From: Flavobacteriales bacterium
GTDB lineage: Bacteria; Bacteroidota; Bacteroidia; Flavobacteriales_D; Crocinitomicaceae
Length of the DNA stretch: 44,466 nucleotides
Direction of reading: 5' to 3'
Assembly: GCA_018883325.1 (NCBI GenBank)
Contig: VEQH01000029.1
Location: forward strand, 1-44,466
Shown here: positions 17,457-26,351 of the stretch, one piece after another
Position numbering within the stretch: the stretch's first letter is position 1
Layout of the letters: each line of letters starts with the position of its first letter
Program-made: the position numbers and the translations under genes
The notes under the pieces: generated by a model
What the model was told of the DNA's origin: nothing
The model's input: the letters and a program-made list of their open reading frames with translations, nothing else
The model's database searches: none

Positions 17457-17471
17457 TCCGAAAAGTTCGGA
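17457..17471 (+). promoter_or_regulatory. Hairpin in the rpsO leader
   Basis: TCCGAA (17457-17462), AAG loop, TTCGGA (17466-17471): a perfect 6-base stem near the predicted 5' end of the rpsO transcript. It might be a site for S15 feedback control, or just a 5' stabilising hairpin. Confidence 0.4.
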
Positions 17472-17503
17472 TACTACATAATAATCATTTTAAGAATATT
17501 AGC

Positions 17504-17773
17504 ATGTATTTAGATTCATCTAAAAAGAAAGAAATCTTCGCTAAACACGGAGGAGCAGAAACAAACACAGGTTCAACTGAAGGACAAATCGCATTGTTTA
17601 CATTCAGAATTAGCCACTTAACAGAGCATTTGAAAAAAAATCGTAAAGATTTCGGTACACAAAGAGCACTTCAATTATTAGTTGGTAAACGTCGTAGTTT
17701 ATTAGACTATTTAAAAAGAAAAGATATTGAGAAATACCGTGCTTTAATTAAAGAATTAGGATTACGTCGTTAA
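17504..17773 (+). CDS. rpsO: 30S ribosomal protein S15
   Basis: S15 binds the central domain of 16S rRNA early in assembly and bridges to the 50S subunit. The 89-residue length is canonical and the family motifs are clear: NTGSTEGQIALFTFRISHLTEHLK, HRKDFG-like KKNRKDFGTQRAL, and LVGKRRSLLDYLKRKDIEKY. It precedes pnp, as in many bacteria where rpsO and pnp are neighbours, but here it has its own terminator and a 319-base gap to pnp. In other bacteria S15 represses its own translation; the leader hairpin here could take part. Confidence 0.98.
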   Translation: MYLDSSKKKEIFAKHGGAETNTGSTEGQIALFTFRISHLTEHLKKNRKDFGTQRALQLLVGKRRSLLDYLKRKDIEKYRALIKELGLRR

Positions 17774-17802
17774 TTAGATCATATTACGGTAAATTTATTG
17801 AA

Positions 17803-17841
17803 GAGGGGACGTTCGGCTTTTGTCGGGTGTCCTTTTTTTTT
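17803..17841 (+). terminator. Terminator of rpsO
   Basis: GGAC-GTTCGGC, loop TTTT, GTCGGGT-GTCC, then eight or more T. Several pairs are G-U, but the outer GGAC/GTCC stem and the T run are clear. It lies about 30 bases past the rpsO stop. Confidence 0.7.
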
Positions 17842-17870
17842 GGCGCAAGCTAATGAGGTGTGAAGGGAAA

Positions 17871-17992
17871 ATGAGAGAATGAAAAATGAGGGAATGAGAG
17901 AATGAAAAATGAGGGAATGAGAGAATGAGAAATGAGGGAATGAGGGAATGAGGGAATGAGGAATGAGAAATGAGGGAATGAGGAATGAGAGA
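17871..17992. repeat. Period-7/8 minisatellite between rpsO and pnp
   Basis: Sixteen tandem units, alternating 8-mers (ATGAGGGA, ATGAGAGA) and 7-mers (ATGAAAA, ATGAGAA, ATGAGGA), fill 122 bases. The first three cycles follow a 23-base higher-order period (8+7+8). All units start ATGA, so the plus strand is nearly free of C. The 319-base gap 17774-18092 otherwise holds only the rpsO terminator and the pnp leader. Confidence 0.9.
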
Positions 17993-18092
17993 AAGACATA
18001 TTAAATTACAAATTTCGTATTCTGAATCTTTTTCATAAAATCGTTCTCTCATAATATCATTCACTCCAAATAAATAAGTAAATAAACAAAGT

Positions 18093-20237
18093 ATGAATAT
18101 AGGTACAAGAAAGTCAATTATCACAGGGGGGAAAGAAATCTCCGTTGAGACAGGCAAATTGGCAAAACAAGCGGACGGTTCCGTTGTGGTTCGCATGGGC
18201 GACACCATGTTATTGGCAACAGTTGTTGCAGCACAAGACGCTAAAGATGGCGTTGATTTTTTACCATTAACAGTAGATTATCGTGAAAAATACTCAGCTG
18301 TAGGCCGTTTTCCAGGTGGATTTTTCCGCAGAGAAGCACGTCCTTCTGAGACAGAAATTTTAGTAATGCGTTTGGTAGACAGGGCTTTACGTCCATTATT
18401 TCCAGATGATTACCACGCTGAAGTTCAGTTGATGATTCAGTTATTGTCTTACGATGGCGTAAACAATCCAGATGCATTGTGTGGTTTTGCAGCTTCTGCA
18501 GCAATTGCAGTTTCTAACATTCCATTCAATGGTCCAATGTCAGAAGTACGTGTTGGTCGCGTTGATGGCGAGTACATCTTGAATCCAACCATGGCTCAAA
18601 TGGCTCTTTCTGACATCGATATCATGATTGCAGGAACAGCGAAAGACATAAACATGTTGGAAGGCGAAATGCAAGAAATTTCGGAAGCAGAACTAGTTGA
18701 AGTGTTCAAATTTGCACATGCTGCAATTCAAGAACAATGTCAATTCCAATTGGATTTAGCAGCAGAAATTCCTACAGCAAATCCAAAAAGAGAATATTCT
18801 CACGAATCGCACAACGAAGAAGTGAAAGCGAAAGTGTACGAATTAGCAATGGAAAAATGCAAAGAAGTTGCACGTATGGGCTTGGCTAACAAAGCGAAAA
18901 GAACAGAATTATTCGAAGAAATTAAAGCAGAAGTAAAAGCTGCATTTACAGAAGAAGAATTAGTAGAAGTTGGAAAATTCATTTCTCCTTATTTCTCTGA
19001 AGTGAAGAAAAAAGCTGTACGTTGGGTGATGTTGAACGAACGCAAACGATTGGACGGACGTAACTTCGACGAAATTCGTCCAATCTGGGCTGAAGTTGAT
19101 TATTTACCAATGGTTCACGGTTCTGCTGTGTTTACTAGAGGTGAAACGCAATCGTTAACTACACTTACTTTGGGTGGAAAAATGGACGAGCAATTAATCG
19201 ATGGAGCAACGTTCGAAGGAACTGAAAAATTCTTGTTGCACTACAACTTCCCACCATTCTCAACTGGAGAAGCGAAACCATTACGTGGAACTTCAAGAAG
19301 AGAAATTGGTCACGGAAATTTAGCTTTACGTGCATTGAAAAATGTACTTCCAGATGACAATCCCTACACAATCCGTATTGTTTCAGATATCTTAGAATCA
19401 AATGGTTCGTCTTCTATGGCAACTGTTTGTGCTGGAACATTAGCGTTAATGGACGGAGGTGTTCAAATCAAAGCTCCAGTTTCTGGTATTGCAATGGGAT
19501 TAGTTGCTGACGAAGGTAAATTTGCAATTCTTTCTGACATCTTAGGAGACGAAGATCATTTAGGTGATATGGACTTCAAAGTGACTGGAACTGCAAAAGG
19601 AATCACTGCTTGTCAAATGGACATCAAAGTGGACGGATTGCCTTACGAAGTTTTAACACAAGCTTTGGAACAAGCAAGAGCTGGACGTTTACACATTTTG
19701 GGTAAAATTACAGAAACAATGCCTGCGCCAAGAGCGACTTTGAAACCACAAACACCAAGAATTGAAGCATTTAACGTTCCAAACGAAATGATTGGAGCAA
19801 TCATCGGACCTGGAGGAAAAATCATTCAAGGAATGCAAAAAGAAACACACACAACCATTACAATTGAAGAATTACCAACTGGTGAAGGTCGTGTTCAAAT
19901 CCTATCTAACAATGGTGACGACATGAACGAAGCAATTCGTCGCATTCGTTTAATCGCTTTCCCTCCAACAGTAGATGAAGGAGCGACATACACAGGAAAA
20001 GTAAAATCAGTGAAAGAATTCGGTTGTTTCGTTGAAATACTTCCTGGAACTGACGGCTTGATTCATATTTCTGAATTCAGCTGGGAGAAAGTTGCAAAAA
20101 TGGAAGACGTTTGTAAAGAAGGAGATATTCTTGATTTCAAAGTAGTTGGAAAAGATCCAAAAACTAAAAAATGGAAATTATCTCGCAAAGTTTTATTACC
20201 AAAACCAGAACGTAAAGAAGAAACGCCACAAGCGTAA
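18093..20237 (+). CDS. pnp: Polyribonucleotide nucleotidyltransferase (PNPase)
   Basis: PNPase degrades RNA 3' to 5' phosphorolytically and can add tails. The 714-residue protein has two RNase PH domains (about 10-230 and 310-540; [18 protein letters not shown] in the first, [20 protein letters not shown] and [16 protein letters not shown] in the second, the aspartates being metal/catalytic residues), a KH domain (about 555-615 with [16 protein letters not shown]) and an S1 domain (about 625-690 with [18 protein letters not shown]). All domains are complete. It follows rpsO across a minisatellite and ends at a strong terminator. Confidence 0.98.
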   Translation: MNIGTRKSIITGGKEISVETGKLAKQADGSVVVRMGDTMLLATVVAAQDAKDGVDFLPLTVDYREKYSAVGRFPGGFFRREARPSETEILVMRLVDRALRPLFPDDYHAEVQLMIQLLSYDGVNNPDALCGFAASAAIAVSNIPFNGPMSEVRVGRVDGEYILNPTMAQMALSDIDIMIAGTAKDINMLEGEMQEISEAELVEVFKFAHAAIQEQCQFQLDLAAEIPTANPKREYSHESHNEEVKAKVYELAMEKCKEVARMGLANKAKRTELFEEIKAEVKAAFTEEELVEVGKFISPYFSEVKKKAVRWVMLNERKRLDGRNFDEIRPIWAEVDYLPMVHGSAVFTRGETQSLTTLTLGGKMDEQLIDGATFEGTEKFLLHYNFPPFSTGEAKPLRGTSRREIGHGNLALRALKNVLPDDNPYTIRIVSDILESNGSSSMATVCAGTLALMDGGVQIKAPVSGIAMGLVADEGKFAILSDILGDEDHLGDMDFKVTGTAKGITACQMDIKVDGLPYEVLTQALEQARAGRLHILGKITETMPAPRATLKPQTPRIEAFNVPNEMIGAIIGPGGKIIQGMQKETHTTITIEELPTGEGRVQILSNNGDDMNEAIRRIRLIAFPPTVDEGATYTGKVKSVKEFGCFVEILPGTDGLIHISEFSWEKVAKMEDVCKEGDILDFKVVGKDPKTKKWKLSRKVLLPKPERKEETPQA

Positions 20238-20261
20238 TTAACAACGATTAAAGTTATACAC

Positions 20262-20287
20262 AAAGGCGGCCATTGGTCGCCTTTTTT
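20262..20287 (+). terminator. Terminator of pnp
   Basis: AAAGGCGGCC, loop ATT, GGTCGCCTTT form a 10-base stem (one G-U pair) followed by T. It begins 25 bases after the pnp stop. Confidence 0.88.
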
Positions 20288-20320
20288 GATTTTGGGAACA
20301 ATCTTTTAACATTGAATACT

Positions 20321-20328
20321 TACCTTTG
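20321..20328 (+). promoter_or_regulatory. -7 promoter element for the MopE-like gene
   Basis: TACCTTTG matches TAnnTTTG and is followed by an A-rich leader of 16 bases before the ATG at 20345. No -33 box at 19-base spacing is obvious. Confidence 0.5.
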
Positions 20329-20344
20329 CAAAAAAAAAATAAAG

Positions 20345-23300
20345 ATGAAAAAATTATCGCTTACATTACTTTCATTTGTTTCAGGACTTTTTTTTGTTAA
20401 TGCTCAAACTTTAGAGTCATTTTCATTTACTGGAGCCTTGAATGCCAACGGATGGAGCTCTCACAGTGGAACTGCTGGTCAATTACAATCATTAGCAACA
20501 GCCTCCGATTGCCAAAATAGCCTTTATTATGCTGGATTAGAAGCATCAACTGGAAACCGATTAGCTTTTACAGCAGGAAATTCAGAAGACATCAATAAAG
20601 CAATTACAGGTATAACTGGTACAGGATATTTTTCTTTCTTATTAAATGTCCCTTCAACAACTGGGTTGACAAGCACAGGTGAATATTTTACAGGTTTTGG
20701 AAGTACAACTGGTGCTTCGGTAACTGTGTTTTCACCTCGTGTTTTTATAAAATCAGGAACAACAGCAAATACCTTCCAATTAGGTGTTTTAAATACCACA
20801 GGTGGAACTCCAGCACCAACAGCAAATTATTCAAGTGAGTATCCAGTTGGAACAACCGTTCTAGTAGTAATTAAATTAGACGCAAGTGTAAGTCCTATTC
20901 AAGCTTCCGTTTTCATAAATCCAACACCAGGAGATGTAGAACCAACAGCGTCAGTATCAAGTTCTGCAGGAACAAATGCATTTAATAGTTTTGCTTCAAT
21001 ATTTTTAAGACAAGCTGGAAGTTCTTCAGCAGGAACTGGAAATATACAACTAGATGAATTTAGAGTTGGGTCAACTTGGGCAGCTGTTACTCCTGCTTGT
21101 GCGCAAGTTATAACTTGGTATTTAGATGCTGATCAAGATACATTTGGAACACCGACACAAACTGTTCAATCGTGTTGTCAACCAGCAGGATATGTAGCAA
21201 ACGATACTGACTGTGATGACACAAACCCTGCAATTAATCCAAATACAGTTTGGTATATCGATACAGACACAGACGGTTTTGGTGATGCTTCGCAATCGCA
21301 AACTGGATGTACTCAACCTTCAGGTTATGTTTTAAACAATACGGATTGTAATGATAACAACATCGCTGTTAACATAGTTTCTACTTGGTATTTAGACAAT
21401 GACAACGATGGTTTTGGAGCTGCTTCAACATCCGTTCAGAACTGTGGTCCAATCGCAGGATACGTTTCGAATAGTTTAGATTGTGACGATTCAAACAATC
21501 AAGTTAACCCAAATATTACTGAAATTTACGATGGAATTGATAACGATTGTGACTTAATAATTGACGAAGGATTTACTTTAACAACTTACTACGAAGATTT
21601 AGACAATGACGGCTACGGAAGTGCTGTTTCTATTCAATCGGTAACCAATCCTGGAGTAGGATATGCTTTAGTAAGTGGCGACTGTAACGACAACAACAAT
21701 GCAATTAATCCAGCAGGAACAGAAGTGTGTGATGGAGCGGATAACGATTGTGATTTAAGTATCGACGAAGACCTTCCAACATTCACATACTACGCTGATA
21801 CGGACAATGATGGATTTGGAGATTTAAATACAACAACAATTTCTTGTTCTCAACCTAATGGTTACGTTACAAATAGCACAGATTGTGATGATACAAATAA
21901 TGCAATCAATCCAAACGCAACAGATATTCCCGTAAACGGAATTGATGAAGATTGTTCTGGTTCAGATGCACCTTTACTTCCAGTAATTTTAGGTTTGTAT
22001 GAATTCACACAACCTTCCGCTTGTCCAGTAACTGCAACAGCTGTAACTACTCAACCTACAACTGCTACATTCAGCGTTTTTTCTGCAGCAGGAGTAAATT
22101 GTCAAGCGGCAGGAAATGTATTCAATAATAATGATTGGAATACAACCACAACTTTAGATTTAACAGAATACGCTGAGTTTTCAGTTACAGCTAATGATTG
22201 TCAATCACTTAAATTAAATAGAGTTGCTTTCAATCACCGAACAAGTGCAACTGGAGGAACACCAACTTGGTACTTACGTTCAAGTCTTGACAACTACGCA
22301 AGTGACTTAGGAACAGGTTTATCAGGAAATAACAACAACACAAACTTAGATGACACTGTTCTTTTAGGAAGTGCGTTTGATGCTGTTACTAACGTTACAT
22401 TCAGATTGTATTTAACAGGAATCGGTACAACTGGAGCTACATTCAGATTGGACAACGTTTCTTTATACGGAAATGCAATTGCAATCACTCCAACAATGTA
22501 TTATTTAGATGCGGACGCAGATGGATTTGGAGATCTTGCAAACGATTCTTTGTCTTGTTCAATTCCTGTAGGATATGTATTGAACAGCACAGATTGCGAC
22601 GACTCGAACAATGCAATCAATCCAACTACGGTTTGGTATATGGACATGGACAGCGATACTTATGGTGATGCAACAATGACATTAGTTTCTTGTACACAAC
22701 CTACAGGTTATGTTTTAGATAGCACAGATTGTAATGATAACAACAATCAAATTACGGGTTCTGTTATGTACTATGTTGATGCTGACTTAGATGGTTTTGG
22801 AAATTTTGCAACAGGTGCTTCATTCTGTACAAATCCGGGAGCAGGTTACGTTACGAACAGCACAGACTGTGACGATACGAACAATGCAATTTACCCTGGT
22901 GCAACAGAAATTTGCGATGGTATCGATAACGATTGTGTGGGAGGAATTGATAATGGTTTAACTTTCGTTACTTATTACACAGATGCTGACTTAGACGGTT
23001 TTGGAACAGGTGCTGGTCAAAACTTGTGTGCTAATCCAGGAGCAGGTTTTGCAACAGTTGCAGGAGATTGTAATGATTCAAACGACCAAATCAATCCAGA
23101 TTCACCAGAAATTTGTGATGGAATTGACAATGATTGTGCAGGTGGAATTGACAACGGGTTAACTTTTGTTACTTACTACGTGGATGCGGATAACGATTCA
23201 TTTGGAACAGGAACAGGTCAAAGTTTATGTGCTAACCCAGGTGCAGGTTTTGCTACAGTTGCAGGAGATTGTAACGACAACAACAACCAAATCTATCCTG

Positions 23301-23617
23301 GAGCAGTTGAAGTTTTAGACAACTCAATTGATGAAAATTGTGACGGAGTTGATGGTTATGTAGGAATTGAAGATTTAACATTAAATAGCTTCAAAATCGT
23401 TCCAAATCCAAACAATGGTTCGTTCGCTATTGAATTGGCAAACGAAGTTAGCAACGCAACAATTTCAATCCAAGACGTGAACGGAAAAGTTATTTATACA
23501 ACTAATTTCTCAGGATTAGTTTACCAATCTACTTTGAGTTCAATCACAACTGGAATTTATTTCATTAAAATCCAATCTGAAAAGGCAAGCGCTGTAGAGC
23601 GAATGGTGATTAAGTAA
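20345..23617 (+). CDS. MopE-type repeat secreted protein with type A T9SS tail
   Basis: The 1090-residue protein (ATG at 20345, chosen for its signal peptide; an upstream in-frame start at 20273 lies in the pnp terminator) has a jelly-roll-like N-terminal region, five Asp-rich repeats (about 258-540), a second beta-sandwich-like domain (about 540-714), five more repeats (about 715-1005) and a C-terminal domain with IVPNPNNGSFAIEL and TGIYFIKIQSE, a type A T9SS signal. Each repeat has YYxDxDxDGFG, then GYVxNxTDCDDxNxxINP, and several end with EICDGIDNDC. This is the putative metal-binding motif named after MopE, a surface copper-binding protein of Methylococcus. Calcium or copper binding at the cell surface is inferred. 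Confidence 0.92.
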   Translation: MKKLSLTLLSFVSGLFFVNAQTLESFSFTGALNANGWSSHSGTAGQLQSLATASDCQNSLYYAGLEASTGNRLAFTAGNSEDINKAITGITGTGYFSFLLNVPSTTGLTSTGEYFTGFGSTTGASVTVFSPRVFIKSGTTANTFQLGVLNTTGGTPAPTANYSSEYPVGTTVLVVIKLDASVSPIQASVFINPTPGDVEPTASVSSSAGTNAFNSFASIFLRQAGSSSAGTGNIQLDEFRVGSTWAAVTPACAQVITWYLDADQDTFGTPTQTVQSCCQPAGYVANDTDCDDTNPAINPNTVWYIDTDTDGFGDASQSQTGCTQPSGYVLNNTDCNDNNIAVNIVSTWYLDNDNDGFGAASTSVQNCGPIAGYVSNSLDCDDSNNQVNPNITEIYDGIDNDCDLIIDEGFTLTTYYEDLDNDGYGSAVSIQSVTNPGVGYALVSGDCNDNNNAINPAGTEVCDGADNDCDLSIDEDLPTFTYYADTDNDGFGDLNTTTISCSQPNGYVTNSTDCDDTNNAINPNATDIPVNGIDEDCSGSDAPLLPVILGLYEFTQPSACPVTATAVTTQPTTATFSVFSAAGVNCQAAGNVFNNNDWNTTTTLDLTEYAEFSVTANDCQSLKLNRVAFNHRTSATGGTPTWYLRSSLDNYASDLGTGLSGNNNNTNLDDTVLLGSAFDAVTNVTFRLYLTGIGTTGATFRLDNVSLYGNAIAITPTMYYLDADADGFGDLANDSLSCSIPVGYVLNSTDCDDSNNAINPTTVWYMDMDSDTYGDATMTLVSCTQPTGYVLDSTDCNDNNNQITGSVMYYVDADLDGFGNFATGASFCTNPGAGYVTNSTDCDDTNNAIYPGATEICDGIDNDCVGGIDNGLTFVTYYTDADLDGFGTGAGQNLCANPGAGFATVAGDCNDSNDQINPDSPEICDGIDNDCAGGIDNGLTFVTYYVDADNDSFGTGTGQSLCANPGAGFATVAGDCNDNNNQIYPGAVEVLDNSIDENCDGVDGYVGIEDLTLNSFKIVPNPNNGSFAIELANEVSNATISIQDVNGKVIYTTNFSGLVYQSTLSSITTGIYFIKIQSEKASAVERMVIK

Positions 23618-23634
23618 TTGATTCGAAATAATTT

Positions 23635-23675
23635 AAAAAGGCTGTCATCTATCAAGTTGACAGCCTTTTTCTTTT
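23635..23675 (+). terminator. Terminator of the MopE-like gene
   Basis: AAAAAGGCTGTCA (23635-23647) and TGACAGCCTTTTT (23658-23670) form a perfect 13-base stem with a 10-base loop and a T run. Confidence 0.92.
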
Positions 23676-23749
23676 TTAATTCGCTATTTAAATTTTTGTG
23701 TTAAGCTAATTATTAGTAATTTGGTTAAGTAGTTACTAAAATTCTGATT

Positions 23750-24268
23750 ATGCATAAGATTCTGTATTTGTTTATTGTTTTTATTGGCTTGGCATATTTC
23801 AATGAATTTCAATCCCAAATTTTAGTTGTTAATCAACCAAATATTAGTACACTAAATTATTCGACAAACGATATAGAAAAAGTTACCTTAAATCCTATAT
23901 TTATTAATATATACCTGATTGATAGTACTATTGTCTCCTATAATTTAGAGTCGCTTAATTTAAATTTCCAATCTGAAAATGCTTCTGTTGACAATATAAT
24001 TTCAAAAGTAAACAGAATGGATTTGGTGATTTTTCCAAATCCTATCCAAAATGAATTAAAATTTACCTTTGAAAATAGTTTCATAAAAGAATATGATTTC
24101 AAAATAATAGACAGTAAAGGCATTGTTTATAATGAAATGAAAAACTGTGTTGCTAAATTAGGATTAAATACAAATAGTGTTAATCTAGAAAATTTATCAA
24201 AAGGCACCTATTATCTTTCTTTTGAGGAAAAAAACTTTAAAATAACAAAGTTATTTATTAAACAGTAA
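23750..24268 (+). CDS. Small secreted protein with type A T9SS sorting domain
   Basis: The 172-residue protein has a signal peptide (about 1-22), a short N-terminal region ending in INIYLIDSTIVSYNLESLNLNF, and a type A T9SS C-terminal domain (about 90-172: LVIFPNPIQNELKFTF, SKGTYYLSFEEKNF, KLFIKQ). Almost nothing lies between, so it seems to be a sorting domain with a small head. The N-terminal motif is shared with the FISUMP protein encoded 4 bases downstream, with which it forms an operon. Base composition is more AT-rich than in neighbouring core genes. Confidence 0.85.
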   Translation: MHKILYLFIVFIGLAYFNEFQSQILVVNQPNISTLNYSTNDIEKVTLNPIFINIYLIDSTIVSYNLESLNLNFQSENASVDNIISKVNRMDLVIFPNPIQNELKFTFENSFIKEYDFKIIDSKGIVYNEMKNCVAKLGLNTNSVNLENLSKGTYYLSFEEKNFKITKLFIKQ

Positions 24269-24272
24269 CAGT

Positions 24273-25388
24273 ATGAATTTATTAAAATCACTAACTTTTA
24301 TTATTAGTCTAATACTTTTGAGTAATAAGTCTTATTCGCAAACAACTATGAATATTTATTTGAACGATAGTTCTGTTGTTCATATTCCAATTGATTTAAT
24401 AGACAGTATTACTTTTTCTAACACAAATGACCTACCAATTGCTACTGTAATAACTAATCCAATTGATAGCTTAACTTTTATTGGAGGAATTTTTAGTGGA
24501 AATGTTATCAGCCATGTTGGAGAAATTCCAAATATTTATAAGGGTATGTGCATAGACACAGTACCTAATCCTATGATTGGTAATTTAAACTCTTATGTAC
24601 TTGATGGAGGAATCGGTACAGGTGCTTTCAGTATTTCAATGTATGAAAACGATTTATTTTACCCCAATAGAACATACTATATGAAAGCTTTTGTAAGAAA
24701 TATTACCGGAACATTTTGTTTGTATGGTAATGAATATTCTTTCACAACACCTGCAACAAGCGGACTAACACAAAGTACGCCGGGAAATGGGGTGATTGAT
24801 ATAGACGGGAATATATATACTTCAATCATATTAGGAAACTCACAAGAATGGTTAGCTGAAAATTTAAAAGTTAAACGTTTTACGAATGGTGATTCAATTA
24901 CATTCATAGAAGATGGAGGCGAATGGATGCTAACTTCTCAAACAGGAATACCTCTTTGGTATTATTCTAATAGTGACTCATTAACTAATCAACAAAATGG
25001 TAAGCTTTATAATTGGTACGCTGTAAATGATTCCAGAAATTTATGTCCATCAGGTTGGAAAATTCCAAATAATCAAGATTGGGATTTACTTATTGATTAC
25101 TTAGGTGGTCAATCAATGGCCTCAAGTAAATTGAAATTGGTTGGCAATGAACATTGGTTATTATATAATCAAGACGCAACAAATGAGATCGGATTTAATG
25201 CTTATCCGTCAGGATTGATGCCTTTTTCTCAAACATCAAATTTTGGTGATTCGGCCTTTTGGTGGAGTTCATCGAATTTTAGTTCTGAAAATGCTTGGAT
25301 GTACCAAATTCGTGATTTAGGTAGTCAAGTTGATATTGATCCATATTATAAATGGACTGGTAATTCAGTGAGATGCATTAAAGAATAA
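24273..25388 (+). CDS. FISUMP-domain secreted protein
   Basis: The 371-residue protein has a signal peptide (to about residue 22), a head beginning MNIYLNDSSVVHIPIDLIDSITFSN, an Ig/fibronectin-like middle (about 50-160, ending EYSFTTPAT), and a C-terminal FISUMP domain (Fibrobacter succinogenes major paralogous domain; about 170-371) with VIDIDGNIYTSIILGNSQEW, NGKLYNWYAVND, LCPSGWKIPNNQDWDLLIDYLGG, FWWSSS and SVRCIKE. FISUMP domains occur in secreted surface proteins; their molecular role is not firmly known. No T9SS tail is present, unlike the upstream partner. Confidence 0.9.
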   Translation: MNLLKSLTFIISLILLSNKSYSQTTMNIYLNDSSVVHIPIDLIDSITFSNTNDLPIATVITNPIDSLTFIGGIFSGNVISHVGEIPNIYKGMCIDTVPNPMIGNLNSYVLDGGIGTGAFSISMYENDLFYPNRTYYMKAFVRNITGTFCLYGNEYSFTTPATSGLTQSTPGNGVIDIDGNIYTSIILGNSQEWLAENLKVKRFTNGDSITFIEDGGEWMLTSQTGIPLWYYSNSDSLTNQQNGKLYNWYAVNDSRNLCPSGWKIPNNQDWDLLIDYLGGQSMASSKLKLVGNEHWLLYNQDATNEIGFNAYPSGLMPFSQTSNFGDSAFWWSSSNFSSENAWMYQIRDLGSQVDIDPYYKWTGNSVRCIKE

Positions 25389-25406
25389 ACAATTAAAATA
25401 AAAAAT

Positions 25407-25443
25407 AAAGCTGTTGGTTCGCTTGAATCAGCAGCTTTTTTTT
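25407..25443 (+). terminator. Terminator of the FISUMP operon
   Basis: AAAGCTGTTG (25407-25416) pairs with CAGCAGCTTT (25429-25438; one G-U), followed by eight T. Its right arm and T run recur at 26367-26382. Confidence 0.85.
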
Positions 25444-25597
25444 GACTCCAAAATTACTTCATTTATCAATTATTATTAGAAAGAATCATTTGTATTAAAA
25501 TTAAATTTGCACAATAAATTAGTAGATTCTTACAGATGGTCGAAAAGACTTTCTTAAGTTTTGAAGAACGAAAATGCTTTGTATTTTGAATTAACTT

Positions 25598-25603
25598 AGG
25601 AGG
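25598..25603 (+). promoter_or_regulatory. Canonical Shine-Dalgarno deciding a TTG start
   Basis: AGGAGG lies 11 bases before a TTG at 25615 and overlaps the in-frame upstream stop TAG (25597-25599). Bacteroidetes rarely use strong Shine-Dalgarno sequences, so this perfect one is notable and supports the non-ATG start. Confidence 0.5.
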
Positions 25604-25614
25604 AAAATCTACTA

Positions 25615-26151
25615 TTGGGAAAGAGAATACTCAAATCAATCAAAAAAGAAAAAAGGAATCAAAAACTTGGTTTTCTTTCCTTTATAGTTTTAATAACAGC
25701 TTTTTCTTTTGTTAAGGAAGATAAAAATTCAGTTGTAGGAATTTGGAGTATAGAATTACATCAAATTAATGATGACACCGTTTTTAATTTAAAGGACGAA
25801 AATTCGACTTTAAAATACTTTTACAAGATAAAAAACATAGATACCTTAACGATTAAAAATAAGAGTTATACTTCTAGTTTTAAAGAAACATTCAATGATT
25901 TCCTATTACACAGAATTAAAATAACTACCAATTACATGTTGTTCTATAAGATTGATTCAAAAGGAAAAAAATCAAAATATCGTACCAAATTAGCATATCA
26001 AATTAATGGAAATCAAGTGGAGTTAAATGATGAAGACAATCCAAAATCTAATTTCAAAATTGAATTTAACAAAACGAAAGATAAACTAATTTTCAAACAA
26101 ACTGAAGGTAATATTAATGTAGTTACCACCTATTTTAAAGCTAAAAAATAA
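25615..26151 (+). CDS. Hypothetical membrane-anchored, lipocalin-like protein
   Basis: The 178-residue protein is not recognised. It starts with TTG: the first in-frame ATG is about 105 codons in, and an in-frame stop lies 6 codons upstream. A basic N-terminus (GKRILKSIKKEKRNQK) precedes one hydrophobic segment (about 19-34), giving an N-in anchor or uncleaved signal. The rest opens with VVGIWSIELHQIN and alternates short beta strands with GxW near the start, reminiscent of lipocalin-like domains that are common in Bacteroidetes. It is AT- and Lys-rich. The leader is about 100 bases if TAAATTTG at 25502-25509 is the -7 element. Confidence 0.6.
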   Translation: MGKRILKSIKKEKRNQKLGFLSFIVLITAFSFVKEDKNSVVGIWSIELHQINDDTVFNLKDENSTLKYFYKIKNIDTLTIKNKSYTSSFKETFNDFLLHRIKITTNYMLFYKIDSKGKKSKYRTKLAYQINGNQVELNDEDNPKSNFKIEFNKTKDKLIFKQTEGNINVVTTYFKAKK

Positions 26152-26351
26152 ATACATTTTTAAACAAAGATTCTCACGAAACTCATAATTATACTTCGTT
26201 TTGGACAGATAGCGAAAATGTACAACACTTTCCCATTCTCTATAAAATTCAAAAATAATTCAGTCCGAAAAGTGCAATCTTCTTCAATGTTATTGATATT
26301 ATCTTTTGTTTTGATTTTTTGCTTTCCTTTTAAGCTTTTAAGCCATAACAA

